From Flavobacterium plurextorum (GTDB lineage Bacteria > Bacteroidota > Bacteroidia > Flavobacteriales > Flavobacteriaceae): DNA of 64,000 nucleotides. Each line of letters opens with the position of its first letter. Position 1 is the first letter of the stretch. Shown in pieces: positions 20,601 to 28,189 of this stretch. Where the stretch lies: contig NZ_MUHD01000001.1 of the NCBI RefSeq assembly GCF_002217395.1, forward strand, positions 1 to 64,000, written 5' to 3'. The translations under genes and the position numbers were made by a program. The notes under the pieces were generated by a model that ran no database searches, was not told the origin of the DNA, and saw only the letters and a list, made by a program, of their open reading frames with translations.

Positions 20601-23600
20601 ATGTTCTACTACTATTACTGTAACAATAGATCAGCCAGATCTTTTAGACGCAACTACATCACAAACTAATGTTCTTTGTAATGGAGGCGCAACTGGTACA
20701 GCAACAGTAACAGCTTCAGGAGGAAAACCAAACTCATATACTTATATATGGTCTCCAACTGGTGGGACTGCCGCTACAGCTACTGGACTTGCTACTGGAA
20801 ACTACAGCTGTTTAATTACAGATGGTAACGGTTGTTCTGTTACAAAAACTTTTAATATCACTGAGCCCGCCGCAGCTTTATCGGCTACAACAAGCCAAAT
20901 AAATGCAACTTGTTCAACAGGCGGTCAGGCTGCTGTGTCTCCTAACGGTGGTACTCTTCCATATTCTTACTCATGGTCAAATGGTGCCACTACACAAATT
21001 GTAACTGGTTTAGCAGCAGGAAATCACAGTGCTGTAGTTACAGATGCAAATGGATGTAAAATAACTAAAGTCTTTAATATTACTACAACCAACACATTAA
21101 CTGCTGTAACAAGTCAAAGTAATATTTTATGTAATGGCGCTAACACAGGTTCTGCTTCGGTAATTCCATCTGGAGCACCAGGTCCTTTTACTTACGTTTG
21201 GGCGCCATCTGGCGGAAATAACGCTACTGCAAACAAACTTACAGCAGGTAATTATTCTGTAACAATAACTGCTGTAAATGGTTGTTCTATTGTAAAAACC
21301 TTTACTATTACAGAACCTTCTGCTTTAGTAGTTACACCATCTCAAACTAATTTAATATGCCATGGTGCAGCTACAGGATCTGCCTCTGTAGATGTTACAG
21401 GCGGAACGGGTTCTTATACATATAGTTGGGCTCCTGCTGGAGGCACTGCCAAAACAGCAACAAGACTTACTGCTGGTACCTATACGGTAACTATTACTGA
21501 TGGTAATTTATGTGAAACCACACAATCATTTACAATTACAGAACCTAACCCTATTAAGATAACTATTAATTCTAAAAATGTTAGTTGTAATGGAGAATCT
21601 AACGGATCTGCAACGGCAGCCGTAATTGGAGGAACCGGCACATATACTTATGCATGGTCACCATCTGGCGGTACTGCAGCAACTGCATCAGGACTTAGTC
21701 CAGGAAATTATAGCGTTACGGTTACTGATGCTAATAATTGTACAACAACTGAAAGTGTCTTAATAACAGAACCAAATACATTAACTGCTTCTATTGGAGC
21801 TCAAATTGACGCTTCTTGCAATGGATCTAACAACGGATCGGCAACTGTAGCCGTATCAGGAGGTTTTGGCACCTATACATACTCATGGTCACCATCTGGA
21901 GGTACTGCAGCAACAGCAACAGGTCTTAGTCCGGGAACTTATACAGCAACAGTAACGGATGCAAACAATTGTACCGCAAAACAAAGTTTTACAATTGGCG
22001 AACCTACAGCATTAAAAGTTACAAGTACTCAACAAAATGTTACTTGTTATAGCGGTAATAACGGAGAGGCAAGTGTTACGATTTCTGGAGGAATTGCTCC
22101 CTATTCTTATAAATGGAGTAACTCTGACAGTACGACTAAAACGGCACAAAATCTTGTAAAAGGTGATTATGTTTGTACCATAACAGATAGTAATAATTGC
22201 AGTATAAATCAGAATTTTACAATTACAGAACCTGCAGCATTAAAAATTACAAGTACTCAAAAAAATGTTACTTGTTATAATGGTGATAATGGAGAGGCAA
22301 GTGTTACGATTTCAGGAGGAATTGCTCCCTATTCTTATAAATGGAGTAACTCTGACAATACGAATCAAACGGCACAAAATCTTGTAAAAGGTGATTATGT
22401 TTGTACCATAACAGATAGTAATAATTGCAGTGTAAATCAGAATTTTACAATTACACAGCCTTCAAATCCAATAGGTTTAATTACCTCTATCCCAACTGAG
22501 TTTACTGCTTCTAGTGTTACTCTAACCGTAAATGCCAGTCAAAATGGAATTGATGGTGATCTAGGAGAATGCACTTCAGAAATAGGAATTGTATTCGCTG
22601 CTGCTTCTAATCCTAAAATCACTGATTCTAAAATTATTTTAGGCAGTAATCCTGGAACATTTACAAAAACTGTAGAAGGCTTGTTAGTAAACACAGTATA
22701 TTATGTTCGAGCCTACGCTGTTGGTAAATTTGGCTATGTAAACTACGGAAATGAAATAAGTTTTACCACTCAAAAAAATATTCTAAAAGTTGTAGCTGCC
22801 CCAGATCAAACAAAAGTATATGGAAGCGCAGAACCGAAATTAACTTACGTGGCAACTGGATTTGCTAATGGAGATAACAACTCAATTATTACAGGTTTAC
22901 TTTCTAGAACTGCAGGTGAAAACACCGGAAACTATCCTATAACAATTGGAAGTTTAAGTGCAGGATCGAACTATACAATTGATTTTAAAACTTCTGATTT
23001 TAAAATTACTAAAGCAAATCAGGTAATTGAGTGGAATCAAGAATTGGATTTTGGATGCAACACGACAGACCAAGTACAACTAACGGCTTCTTCAGATAGT
23101 GGACTTCCAGTATCTTACGCGATCGAAAATTCATCAATTGCCAATATTCAAGGTGATGTCTTAAAAATTAATCGTGCTGGAACAACATCAATCAAAGTTT
23201 CTCAAGAAGGAGATCAAAATCACAATCCAGCTGCACAAATTACAAAACTGATCGAAGTAGGTCAGTCTGGAAATATAAGCCAATATTGGGAAGATACTTT
23301 GTTATTTGATAATTCAGATAAAAACTATTCAGCATTTCAATGGTATAAAAACGGAGTACTTATTCCAGGAGCAAACAGTCAGTATTATAGCGAAAAAACT
23401 CTAAAAGGCACCTATTCAATACAAGCTAAAGATAAAGATGGAAATGTTATCAAATTTTGTCCATTGACAATTGATGGGCAAACTTTTTCAAAAGCTATCA
23501 AACTTTATCCTAATCCAGTTCAAAGCTTAAGAGAATTAACTATTGAATCTGACTATTCAGCAGAAGAATTAAAAGACTCACGTATTAATATTTTTGACTT

Positions 23601-23739
23601 ATCTGGAAAATTAGTAACTACAATAAATAATGTTAGTCCAAAGGTGATTGTGACGGCACCTTCATCATCGGGAATTTATGTAGTCGTTTTGTCATTGGCA
23701 AACGGTCAGCATAAAACAATTAATTTATTGGTACGTTAA
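17656..23739 (+). CDS. Giant T9SS-secreted adhesin with Ig-like and SprB repeats
   Basis: A 2027-residue surface protein with signal peptide (ends LLFAQ, residue 20). An N-terminal beta domain (about 25-190) leads to six Ig-like repeats (about 193-770) with near-identical cores (YQWQVDQGAGFTNVSN). Eleven SprB-type repeats follow (about 770-1600), each with a C.G..G.A.V...GG start and a YSWSP.GG.A..A.GL..G.Y.V..TD core. Then come an FN3-like domain, an MBG-type domain (KVVAAPDQTKVYGSAEP), an Ig-like segment and a C-terminal type A T9SS sorting domain (LYPNPVQ, DLSGK, SGIYVVVL, ending NLLVR). SprB repeats are known from the F. johnsoniae gliding adhesin SprB, but this protein has a type A rather than type B end, so it is a relative in repeats only. 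It shares an operon with the OmpA protein 18 bases downstream. Confidence 0.9.
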   Translation: MKKNYFLLFLLLFTKLLFAQTSIEAFETESVGSTSFTDNGVIFNIISHSSKFAIANFAGAGWNGTASDNQYIDNTASVGTNASFSIKTTSNLFKANRFWILLANNSVNLTVSGTLTITGKLSGVTKFTQTKTTGFNTSFGTDNGNTLIDLTNLNGQNYSNIIIDELQITTGGAYTYAALDAFTWVKDSGIILPCLTFSGQPSNSRICAGSNTTFSASASDASSYQWQVNTGSGFTNVSNGGPYSGAATQTLIISGAIPEMNGYQYRVVASGSCGPSATSSTAALNVDSAPAITAQPNVSTICTGANTTFSVSASNATAYQWQVDQGAGFTNVSNGAPYSGATTATLTITGATAAMNGYVYRVVATGLCSPAATSSPAPLTFYSAPAITAQPNLSTICIGSNTTFSVSASNAAAYQWQLDQGAGFINVSNGGPYSGATTATLTITGATAAMNGYVYRAVVTGICTPNAVSSNAKLTVNPNPSIITQPTSINGGICAGANTTFSVSALNATAYQWQVDQGAGFTNVSNDAPYSGATTATLTITGATAAMNGYIYRAVATGICSPNATSNAAVLYFNSAPAITAQPGNSAICTGTNTTFTVSASNATAYQWQVDQGAGFTNVSNGAPYSGATTATLTITGATTAMNGYIYRAVVTGLCTPNAVSSNAKLTVIPNPSIITQPTSSQGGICAGTNTTYSVSASNVIFYQWQVDTGFGFTDVTNTAPYSGANTSTLTITGTTAEMNGYTYRAVAVGTCNLAAVSNNVILAVNHINVALTKVDVKCYGDLTGQATATATNGTGSYTYSWSPSGGTADTASGLAAGTYTVTVTDDNDCQTKETITITQPLTSLSATTASTGVSCFGGSNGTASVNVSGGSPGYSYSWAPLGGVTQSISGRPAGDYTCTITDANGCTLVKTVEIKGPAALSGTYTKTDVSCNGGTNGFATVTATGGVGGYKYSWSPTGGSARTASGLAQGTYTVTITDANLCSTTITVTIDQPDLLDATTSQTNVLCNGGATGTATVTASGGKPNSYTYIWSPTGGTAATATGLATGNYSCLITDGNGCSVTKTFNITEPAAALSATTSQINATCSTGGQAAVSPNGGTLPYSYSWSNGATTQIVTGLAAGNHSAVVTDANGCKITKVFNITTTNTLTAVTSQSNILCNGANTGSASVIPSGAPGPFTYVWAPSGGNNATANKLTAGNYSVTITAVNGCSIVKTFTITEPSALVVTPSQTNLICHGAATGSASVDVTGGTGSYTYSWAPAGGTAKTATRLTAGTYTVTITDGNLCETTQSFTITEPNPIKITINSKNVSCNGESNGSATAAVIGGTGTYTYAWSPSGGTAATASGLSPGNYSVTVTDANNCTTTESVLITEPNTLTASIGAQIDASCNGSNNGSATVAVSGGFGTYTYSWSPSGGTAATATGLSPGTYTATVTDANNCTAKQSFTIGEPTALKVTSTQQNVTCYSGNNGEASVTISGGIAPYSYKWSNSDSTTKTAQNLVKGDYVCTITDSNNCSINQNFTITEPAALKITSTQKNVTCYNGDNGEASVTISGGIAPYSYKWSNSDNTNQTAQNLVKGDYVCTITDSNNCSVNQNFTITQPSNPIGLITSIPTEFTASSVTLTVNASQNGIDGDLGECTSEIGIVFAAASNPKITDSKIILGSNPGTFTKTVEGLLVNTVYYVRAYAVGKFGYVNYGNEISFTTQKNILKVVAAPDQTKVYGSAEPKLTYVATGFANGDNNSIITGLLSRTAGENTGNYPITIGSLSAGSNYTIDFKTSDFKITKANQVIEWNQELDFGCNTTDQVQLTASSDSGLPVSYAIENSSIANIQGDVLKINRAGTTSIKVSQEGDQNHNPAAQITKLIEVGQSGNISQYWEDTLLFDNSDKNYSAFQWYKNGVLIPGANSQYYSEKTLKGTYSIQAKDKDGNVIKFCPLTIDGQTFSKAIKLYPNPVQSLRELTIESDYSAEELKDSRINIFDLSGKLVTTINNVSPKVIVTAPSSSGIYVVVLSLANGQHKTINLLVR
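18237..19960 (+). repeat. Tandem coding repeats for Ig-like domains
   Basis: Six tandem units of about 280-290 bp inside the adhesin gene. Middle units share long identical stretches, for example around the GGTGCTACTACGGCTACTCT core, while outer units (first and last) have diverged. Such identity points to recent duplication or gene conversion and makes the domain number prone to change. Confidence 0.85.
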
Positions 23740-23757
23740 AAATCAAAAACTTAGAAA

Positions 23758-25080
23758 ATGAAAATTCAATATAAACTAGCAATACTATTTTTAACCTTAT
23801 TTAGTTCTGCTATTAGAGCACAAGAATTCAATATTAAAATTAATGGCGGTCCATCTGGAATTCTTTACGAAAGCACGTTGGGCGACGCAAAACTTAAAAC
23901 TGGATTTGGAATAGGTTTAGGTTACACATATTACATAAGCAAACATTGGGGAATTACAACAGGTCTAGAAGGACAATACAGTCAGAATTCGTTTAAATTA
24001 AACGAAGGAACAACATTTACTTCGTATGAAGTAGATGATCAAGGATCGGCTTTTGAATACCGAGTAAGTCCAAAGAATTATGCCGAAGATCAAAATTTCT
24101 TCTCTATTGTCGTACCTATACTTTTGCAGTACAGAACGGATATATCAACTAAAACAGGCTTCTATTTAGGAGTTGGAGCAAAAGCTTTGTTTCCAGGAAA
24201 ACTAAAATCCAACGTTAGTGCTTCCGAGATTCAGATTTCAGGATATTATCCAGATTTAGATCTTGTTATCGACAATTTACCGTCACACGGTTTTGGAAAA
24301 ATAGCTAATTGGAAAGGCAGTACTCGTACAAGTCTTGCAAACTCTATTTTATTGAGTGCTGAGAGCGGCTTAAGCTTCAAATTAAAAGACAACTTGAACC
24401 TTTATACTGGAGTTTACTTCGATTACGGATTAAACGAGTTGGCTAAAAGTAATTCAGATTCTAACTTGGTAACTTATAGTGCTAAGGATGTGAATATGAT
24501 TGAACCGAATGGTGTCATTAAGAATGAAAAAGTAGTGCAAAAAAGCAATTATTTAGCTGCAGGAATTCAAGTTAAATTAGGTTTTTCAATTAAAAAGAAA
24601 AATCAATTACCAGCACCAGTTCAAAATACGCCGTCAGCAGTACAAACAACAGAACCTGCAAAAGTAGAGCAAAAAACAGAAGCTGCCGTAGTTGAAACTG
24701 CTCCAGAAAAGAAAGAAGTAATTACTGCCGAAAATATAATTTTAATTGAACAGCCTGTAGGTTTTACGACCGTTGGAAATACCGATTTGTCTCCTGATGT
24801 AATACCTCGTCTTGACGAGATAGCAGTAATTCTGAAAAAAGATAAAACCGCTGTATTAGAAGTAACGGGCTACACTTGTAACATTGGAAGCAATGAAAGA
24901 AATCAAGAAATAGGAATGTTAAGAGCTAAATCTGTTGCAGATTATCTTCAAGGAAAAGGCATTGAAAACAATCGAATACATTTAAAATCGAAAGGACAAA
25001 CAGATCCATTAGTACCTAACACTTCTGAAGAAAATAGAATTAAAAACAGAAGAGTTTCAATGGAAGTAATTCAGAATTAA
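23758..25080 (+). CDS. OmpA-family outer-membrane protein
   Basis: A 440-residue protein with signal peptide (ends AIRAQ, residue 21). Residues about 22-280 form a transmembrane beta-barrel of the OMP-beta type (GLGYTYYISKHWGITTGLEG, alternating aromatic strands). Residues about 285-325 are a Pro/Ala/Glu-rich linker, and about 330-440 an OmpA C-terminal peptidoglycan-binding domain (VTGYTCNIGSNERN ... LRAKSVADYL ... ENRIKNRRVSMEV). The Asp and Arg of the diaminopimelate-binding site map to the DPLV and KNRRV regions. It begins 18 bases after the adhesin gene, so the two are co-transcribed, and probably anchors or supports presentation of the adhesin at the cell envelope. A weak inverted repeat (TTTAGCAT/ATGCTAAA, 25080-25128) follows. 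Confidence 0.88.
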   Translation: MKIQYKLAILFLTLFSSAIRAQEFNIKINGGPSGILYESTLGDAKLKTGFGIGLGYTYYISKHWGITTGLEGQYSQNSFKLNEGTTFTSYEVDDQGSAFEYRVSPKNYAEDQNFFSIVVPILLQYRTDISTKTGFYLGVGAKALFPGKLKSNVSASEIQISGYYPDLDLVIDNLPSHGFGKIANWKGSTRTSLANSILLSAESGLSFKLKDNLNLYTGVYFDYGLNELAKSNSDSNLVTYSAKDVNMIEPNGVIKNEKVVQKSNYLAAGIQVKLGFSIKKKNQLPAPVQNTPSAVQTTEPAKVEQKTEAAVVETAPEKKEVITAENIILIEQPVGFTTVGNTDLSPDVIPRLDEIAVILKKDKTAVLEVTGYTCNIGSNERNQEIGMLRAKSVADYLQGKGIENNRIHLKSKGQTDPLVPNTSEENRIKNRRVSMEVIQN

Positions 25081-25256
25081 TTTAGCATTTCCTTTCTTAT
25101 TTCAAATAAAATAACGAATCATGCTAAAAATAAATATTGCAAAGTTCCTTTTTTACAATGAAAAGAAAGTTCTATAATTGTTTCGTTTACTGTTTTTTAA
25201 TCTTTAGAAATTTTTAAAAAAAATAAAAAAAGTAAAACCCGTATATTTTTTTATAC

Positions 25257-25264
25257 TACATTTG
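25257..25264 (+). promoter_or_regulatory. -7 box of the ilv leader promoter
   Basis: TACATTTG fits TAnnTTTG and lies 17 bases before the first leader-peptide ATG, so the transcript would begin just upstream of that ATG. No clear -33 TTG is present at the usual distance. The preceding 25081-25256 has nothing else recognised. Confidence 0.55.
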
Positions 25265-25281
25265 CGCTTTACAAATAAAAA

Positions 25282-25335
25282 ATGAGCACGCAAACTAACA
25301 TCTTTATTATTATCAATTCTATTATTATCATTTGA
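25282..25335 (+). CDS. Isoleucine-rich attenuator leader peptide 1
   Basis: A 17-codon reading frame, MSTQTNIFIIINSIIII then TGA, with eight isoleucine codons, seven of them in its last nine codons, all ATT or ATC. It stands just after the -7 box and 48 bases before an intrinsic terminator. This is the classic layout of transcription attenuation: scarcity of charged tRNA-Ile stalls the ribosome on the Ile run and frees an alternative RNA pairing. Directly after the stop, GGGATTTT (25346-25353) can pair with AAAA and TCCC of the terminator's left arm, with a two-base bulge, and is a candidate antiterminator. Confidence 0.85.
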   Translation: MSTQTNIFIIINSIIII

Positions 25336-25383
25336 TCGTAGTAAAGGGATTTTATATAAAGAAGTATATCATAATACAATTTT

Positions 25384-25412
25384 AAAACCTCCCTAAACCG
25401 GGAGGTTTTTTT
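25384..25412 (+). terminator. Attenuator terminator 1
   Basis: AAAACCTCCC (25384-25393) pairs perfectly with GGGAGGTTTT (25400-25409) around a six-base loop and runs into seven T residues. It lies between leader peptides 1 and 2, so it must be passed for any downstream gene to be read. Confidence 0.9.
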
Positions 25413-25425
25413 ATTTAAAACAAAC

Positions 25426-25482
25426 ATGAAAAATTTAACAGCAATAATTATTATCGCAATTATCATTATTTGTCTCTCATGA
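25426..25482 (+). CDS. Isoleucine-rich attenuator leader peptide 2
   Basis: An 18-codon frame, MKNLTAIIIIAIIIICLS then TGA, again with eight isoleucine codons in two runs of four. It begins 13 bases after the T-tract of terminator 1 and is followed after 27 bases by terminator 2. GAGTTAGGATT (25484-25494), right after the stop, can pair with eight of eleven bases of the left arm of terminator 2 and is the candidate antiterminator. Its sequence differs from leader 1 outside the Ile runs, so the two units are not a simple recent copy. Confidence 0.87.
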   Translation: MKNLTAIIIIAIIIICLS

Positions 25483-25509
25483 CGAGTTAGGATTATATTG
25501 TGTAATACG

Positions 25510-25545
25510 AAACCTTTCTCCGTCAAACGAGAAAGGTTTTTTTTT
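25510..25545 (+). terminator. Attenuator terminator 2
   Basis: AAACCTTTCTC (25510-25520) pairs with GAGAAAGGTTT (25529-25539) around an eight-base loop, ending in nine T residues. It lies 83 bases before the ilvN-like start. Passing both terminators should require a shortage of charged isoleucyl-tRNA at both leaders. Confidence 0.9.
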
Positions 25546-25628
25546 GCGCTGAAAAGAAACAATTCCGAAGATCTTATAAAAAACTACCAAATAAAAATTC
25601 AACTAAATAAAACAGCAGCACAAACAAA

Positions 25629-26153
25629 ATGGAAGAGAAATATACCTTGACAGTTTATACCGAAAATCAACTAGAGCTAATCAACAAAATTGCCATAATG
25701 TTTTTAAGAAAGAAAATTAATTTGGTGAACCTGAATATCTCAGAATGTGAAATTGATAAAATGCATCGGTTTACAATTGTTATTCGTGCAACCTCGGAAA
25801 TCGTGCAAAACTTGGTACATCAAATAGAAAAAATCATCGATGTATTTAGATGTTACTGTAATACTGAAGAGGAAATTTTTTCTGCACAAACTGCATTGTA
25901 CAAACTGCCAACAGATATGATGATAAACAATGAAAGTCTTGAGCTTTTATTTAAAAAATATAATGCCGCTTTTTTATCTATCGAAAAAAAATACACTGTA
26001 TTTGAAGTTACGGCACAGGAAAATGAAATAGATAATTTAACGACTATTCTTAATCAATATGAACTTGTCGAATTTGTAAAAAGTTCAAAAATTGCTTTGA
26101 TTAAAGGCAGCGAAGGATTTGCAAAGGAATTATCGGAGCTGGAAAACTACTAA
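25629..26153 (+). CDS. ilvN: Divergent acetolactate synthase small-subunit-like protein
   Basis: A 174-residue protein matching the regulatory subunit of acetohydroxyacid synthase along its length: an N-terminal ACT domain (YTLTVYTENQLELINKIAIM, then NLVNLNIS) and a C-terminal small-subunit domain (ALYKLP ... FEVTAQENEIDNL ... VEFVKSSKIAL). In the family the ACT loop reads E-N-x-x-G-x-L; here Glu16 replaces that glycine. In E. coli IlvH, as I recall, changing the equivalent glycine to Asp removes valine inhibition, so this copy may give a feedback-resistant enzyme. No catalytic subunit (ilvB), ilvC or ilvD is nearby, unlike the usual ilvDBNCA cluster, so a second set elsewhere is likely. Regulated by the two attenuators upstream. 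Confidence 0.8.
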   Translation: MEEKYTLTVYTENQLELINKIAIMFLRKKINLVNLNISECEIDKMHRFTIVIRATSEIVQNLVHQIEKIIDVFRCYCNTEEEIFSAQTALYKLPTDMMINNESLELLFKKYNAAFLSIEKKYTVFEVTAQENEIDNLTTILNQYELVEFVKSSKIALIKGSEGFAKELSELENY

Positions 26154-26178
26154 GTTGAAAAAACAACACTACGCCAAG

Positions 26179-27471
26179 ATGAATTTATTTAAAGAAATAC
26201 AGCTCGCTCAGAAACAATTAGCTGCTGTAATTGTTCCTACTCCTTTATTAGAAAACTTAAGTCTCTCGAAGCATTATAATGCCGTTGTTATATTAAAACG
26301 TGAAGATCTTCAGGCAGGTTGTTCTTTTAAAATTAGAGGAGTTTATAATAAAATTAATTCTTTATCTATTACAGAGAAAGAGCGCGGAATTGTTTGTGCC
26401 AGCGACGGAAATCATGCACAGGGAGTTGCCTATTGCTGTGAGTTATTAAAAATAATGGGGAAAATATATCTGCCCAAAAATACCTCTAAACAAAAACTAG
26501 AACAAATTCAGAAATTTGGAAAAGAGTACATCAAAATAATCCTAACCGGCGATTATTTTGAAGAAGCTTATTCGATTGCTTTGGGAGATGCTTCGATACA
26601 TCGCAAAGCCTTTATACATCCTTTTGACGATTTAAAAGTAATCGCTGGTCAAGCAACTGCGGGACTAGAAATTCTTGAGGAATATCAAAATCCTATTGAT
26701 TATGTTTTTGTTCCTTTAGAAGGAAGTGGTTTAGCAGCAGGAATTTCATCAGCATTTAAAATGTTAAGTCCGAATACTAAAATTATTGGAGTCACAACTC
26801 AAGAAAATCCATCACTTGAAATTACAAATGAAAACGATCCTTCTTTTGATGCTCCAAAATCCTATTTAAATAATGCATCTATTAAAAAACAAGACGATCT
26901 GACTTCTAACATCTGTAAAGAAAACCTAGACGATGTGATAAAAATTTCAGAAGGAAAAATCTGTTCTACAATTTTAAAATTAGCCAATAATAAAGATACG
27001 AATATAGAACATGAAGGTGTATTAAGTATTGCTGCGTTAGATTTTTATGCTGACAAAATAAAAGGAAAAAACGTGGTTTGTATAATAAACGGCGGTTTAA
27101 AAAATATAGAAAAAGAGGCCGAGATAAAAGAACGCTCTTTATTATATGACGGTTTGGTACATTATTTTATGATTCAATCTCCACAGCGAAGCGAAATATT
27201 GAAGGATTTTATAAGTAACATCCTTGGTCCTGACGATGAAATTACACATTTTCAATTTGTTCAAAAAGAGAACTATGAAACACAATCTGTATTTATACGA
27301 TTAGAAACAAAAGAACCAAATAATATTGAAGCAATAAAAACCAAAATGCAGGCGAAAGAATTTCAATTTCAAAACCTCAACGATCGAAATGATTTATTTA
27401 GTTCGAATATTAATTTGGAAAACATTTTATGGGAAGAAAAACAGGATAATACTGCTTCCTCTTATGTTTGA
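26179..27471 (+). CDS. ilvA: Divergent threonine dehydratase, biosynthetic type
   Basis: A 430-residue PLP-dependent enzyme of the IlvA family (threonine to 2-oxobutanoate, first step specific to isoleucine). Lys51 in CSFKIRG is the PLP lysine. The end (residues about 335-425, with VHYFMIQSPQRSEILKDF) is an ACT-like regulatory domain that normally senses isoleucine. Several usually invariant sites are altered: the phosphate-binding loop PxGGGGL is PLEGSGL (179-185), SAGNHAQG is SDGNHAQG, and AGQGT is AGQAT. The frame is intact. I start it at MNLFKEIQLA, 25 bases after the ilvN-like stop; the longer frame overlapping the preceding gene has no family match in its first 20 codons. It may be a paralogue with altered activity; isoleucine-rich leaders support a role in isoleucine supply. 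Confidence 0.8.
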   Translation: MNLFKEIQLAQKQLAAVIVPTPLLENLSLSKHYNAVVILKREDLQAGCSFKIRGVYNKINSLSITEKERGIVCASDGNHAQGVAYCCELLKIMGKIYLPKNTSKQKLEQIQKFGKEYIKIILTGDYFEEAYSIALGDASIHRKAFIHPFDDLKVIAGQATAGLEILEEYQNPIDYVFVPLEGSGLAAGISSAFKMLSPNTKIIGVTTQENPSLEITNENDPSFDAPKSYLNNASIKKQDDLTSNICKENLDDVIKISEGKICSTILKLANNKDTNIEHEGVLSIAALDFYADKIKGKNVVCIINGGLKNIEKEAEIKERSLLYDGLVHYFMIQSPQRSEILKDFISNILGPDDEITHFQFVQKENYETQSVFIRLETKEPNNIEAIKTKMQAKEFQFQNLNDRNDLFSSNINLENILWEEKQDNTASSYV

Positions 27472-27565
27472 AGATTTATTTTAAATTTATACTTTCGTTT
27501 TTCTTTCCATAATCACATATATACAATCTCTAAAAATAGTAATTGAGTTTAAAGTAAAATAGATA

Positions 27566-28069
27566 ATGATAGTTGTTGAGACCAAAAGAACCTGCATAAA
27601 ACAAATTGAGCAAAATGATCTAGAAGCTTTGTATTCTATTTGCGGTAATAATGAATTAATGAAGTTTGTAGGAGACAGCAAACCTTTGTCAATAGAGCAG
27701 ACACAAAAATGGATTGATGTATCTATTTCAAATTATAAATCGAAAGGTTTTGGTATGTATGGTGTCTTTTTTAAGGATAATAATCAATTTATTGGCTACT
27801 GTGGCTTAGTCCATTCAGAAGATGTAAATGATAATGAACTGGTTTACGCTTTAATGAAAGAATATTGGGGACTTGGTTTAGCTACAGAACTGGCAGATGC
27901 GATTATTAAATATGGCTTTGAAACTTTAAAACTTAAAACAATTTACGCATCTATAGATCCGGCAAACACAGCGTCAGAAAAAGTATTATTAAAAAGCGGA
28001 TTCAAGGAAGTTTTTAAACAAAATGACGAATTTGGAATGGAAACCAGTTATTTTTTAATTCAATACTAA
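27566..28069 (+). CDS. GNAT-family N-acetyltransferase (RimJ/RimL-like)
   Basis: A 167-residue acetyltransferase. The N-terminal VETKRTCIKQIEQNDLEAL is the opening strand typical of Acetyltransf_3 proteins. The acetyl-CoA loop region is YWGLGLATELADAIIKYGF (about 110-130), with the Q/RxxGxG/A motif represented by WGLGLA, and ASIDPANTASEKVLLKSGF (about 133-151) is the characteristic second half. RimJ/RimL-like enzymes acetylate protein N-termini or small amines; the substrate here cannot be told. It is separated from ilvA by 94 bases without a terminator that I can see, so read-through from the ilv operon is possible. Confidence 0.85.
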   Translation: MIVVETKRTCIKQIEQNDLEALYSICGNNELMKFVGDSKPLSIEQTQKWIDVSISNYKSKGFGMYGVFFKDNNQFIGYCGLVHSEDVNDNELVYALMKEYWGLGLATELADAIIKYGFETLKLKTIYASIDPANTASEKVLLKSGFKEVFKQNDEFGMETSYFLIQY

Positions 28070-28121
28070 TTAGATATTATTTGAAGATAAAATTGACCTT
28101 ATCTCTATCAATAAAAAAACA

Positions 28122-28158
28122 AAAACCAGTGACGTAAAATTCACTGGTTTTATTTTTT
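28122..28158. terminator. Bidirectional terminator between convergent genes
   Basis: AAAACCAGTGA (28122-28132) pairs perfectly with TCACTGGTTTT (28141-28151), with an A-tract before and T-tract after. It serves the GNAT gene and the oppositely directed phosphatase gene. The same AAACCAGT/ACTGGTTT core recurs at 30128 and 54526. Confidence 0.85.
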
Positions 28159-28189
28159 ATTAAACTATTCAAAACGAAGTTAGCAACAT

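Noticed and set aside
25269-25562. A 97-codon minus-strand reading frame across the ilv leader region
   Set aside because: It lies exactly antisense to two leader peptides and two terminators, whose Ile runs and A/T tracts create the open frame; its sequence has no protein-like features.
26119-26178. Longer N-terminus for the threonine dehydratase
   Set aside because: The 20 extra codons overlap the ilvN-like gene in another frame and do not resemble the family; the Met at 26179 gives the usual length.
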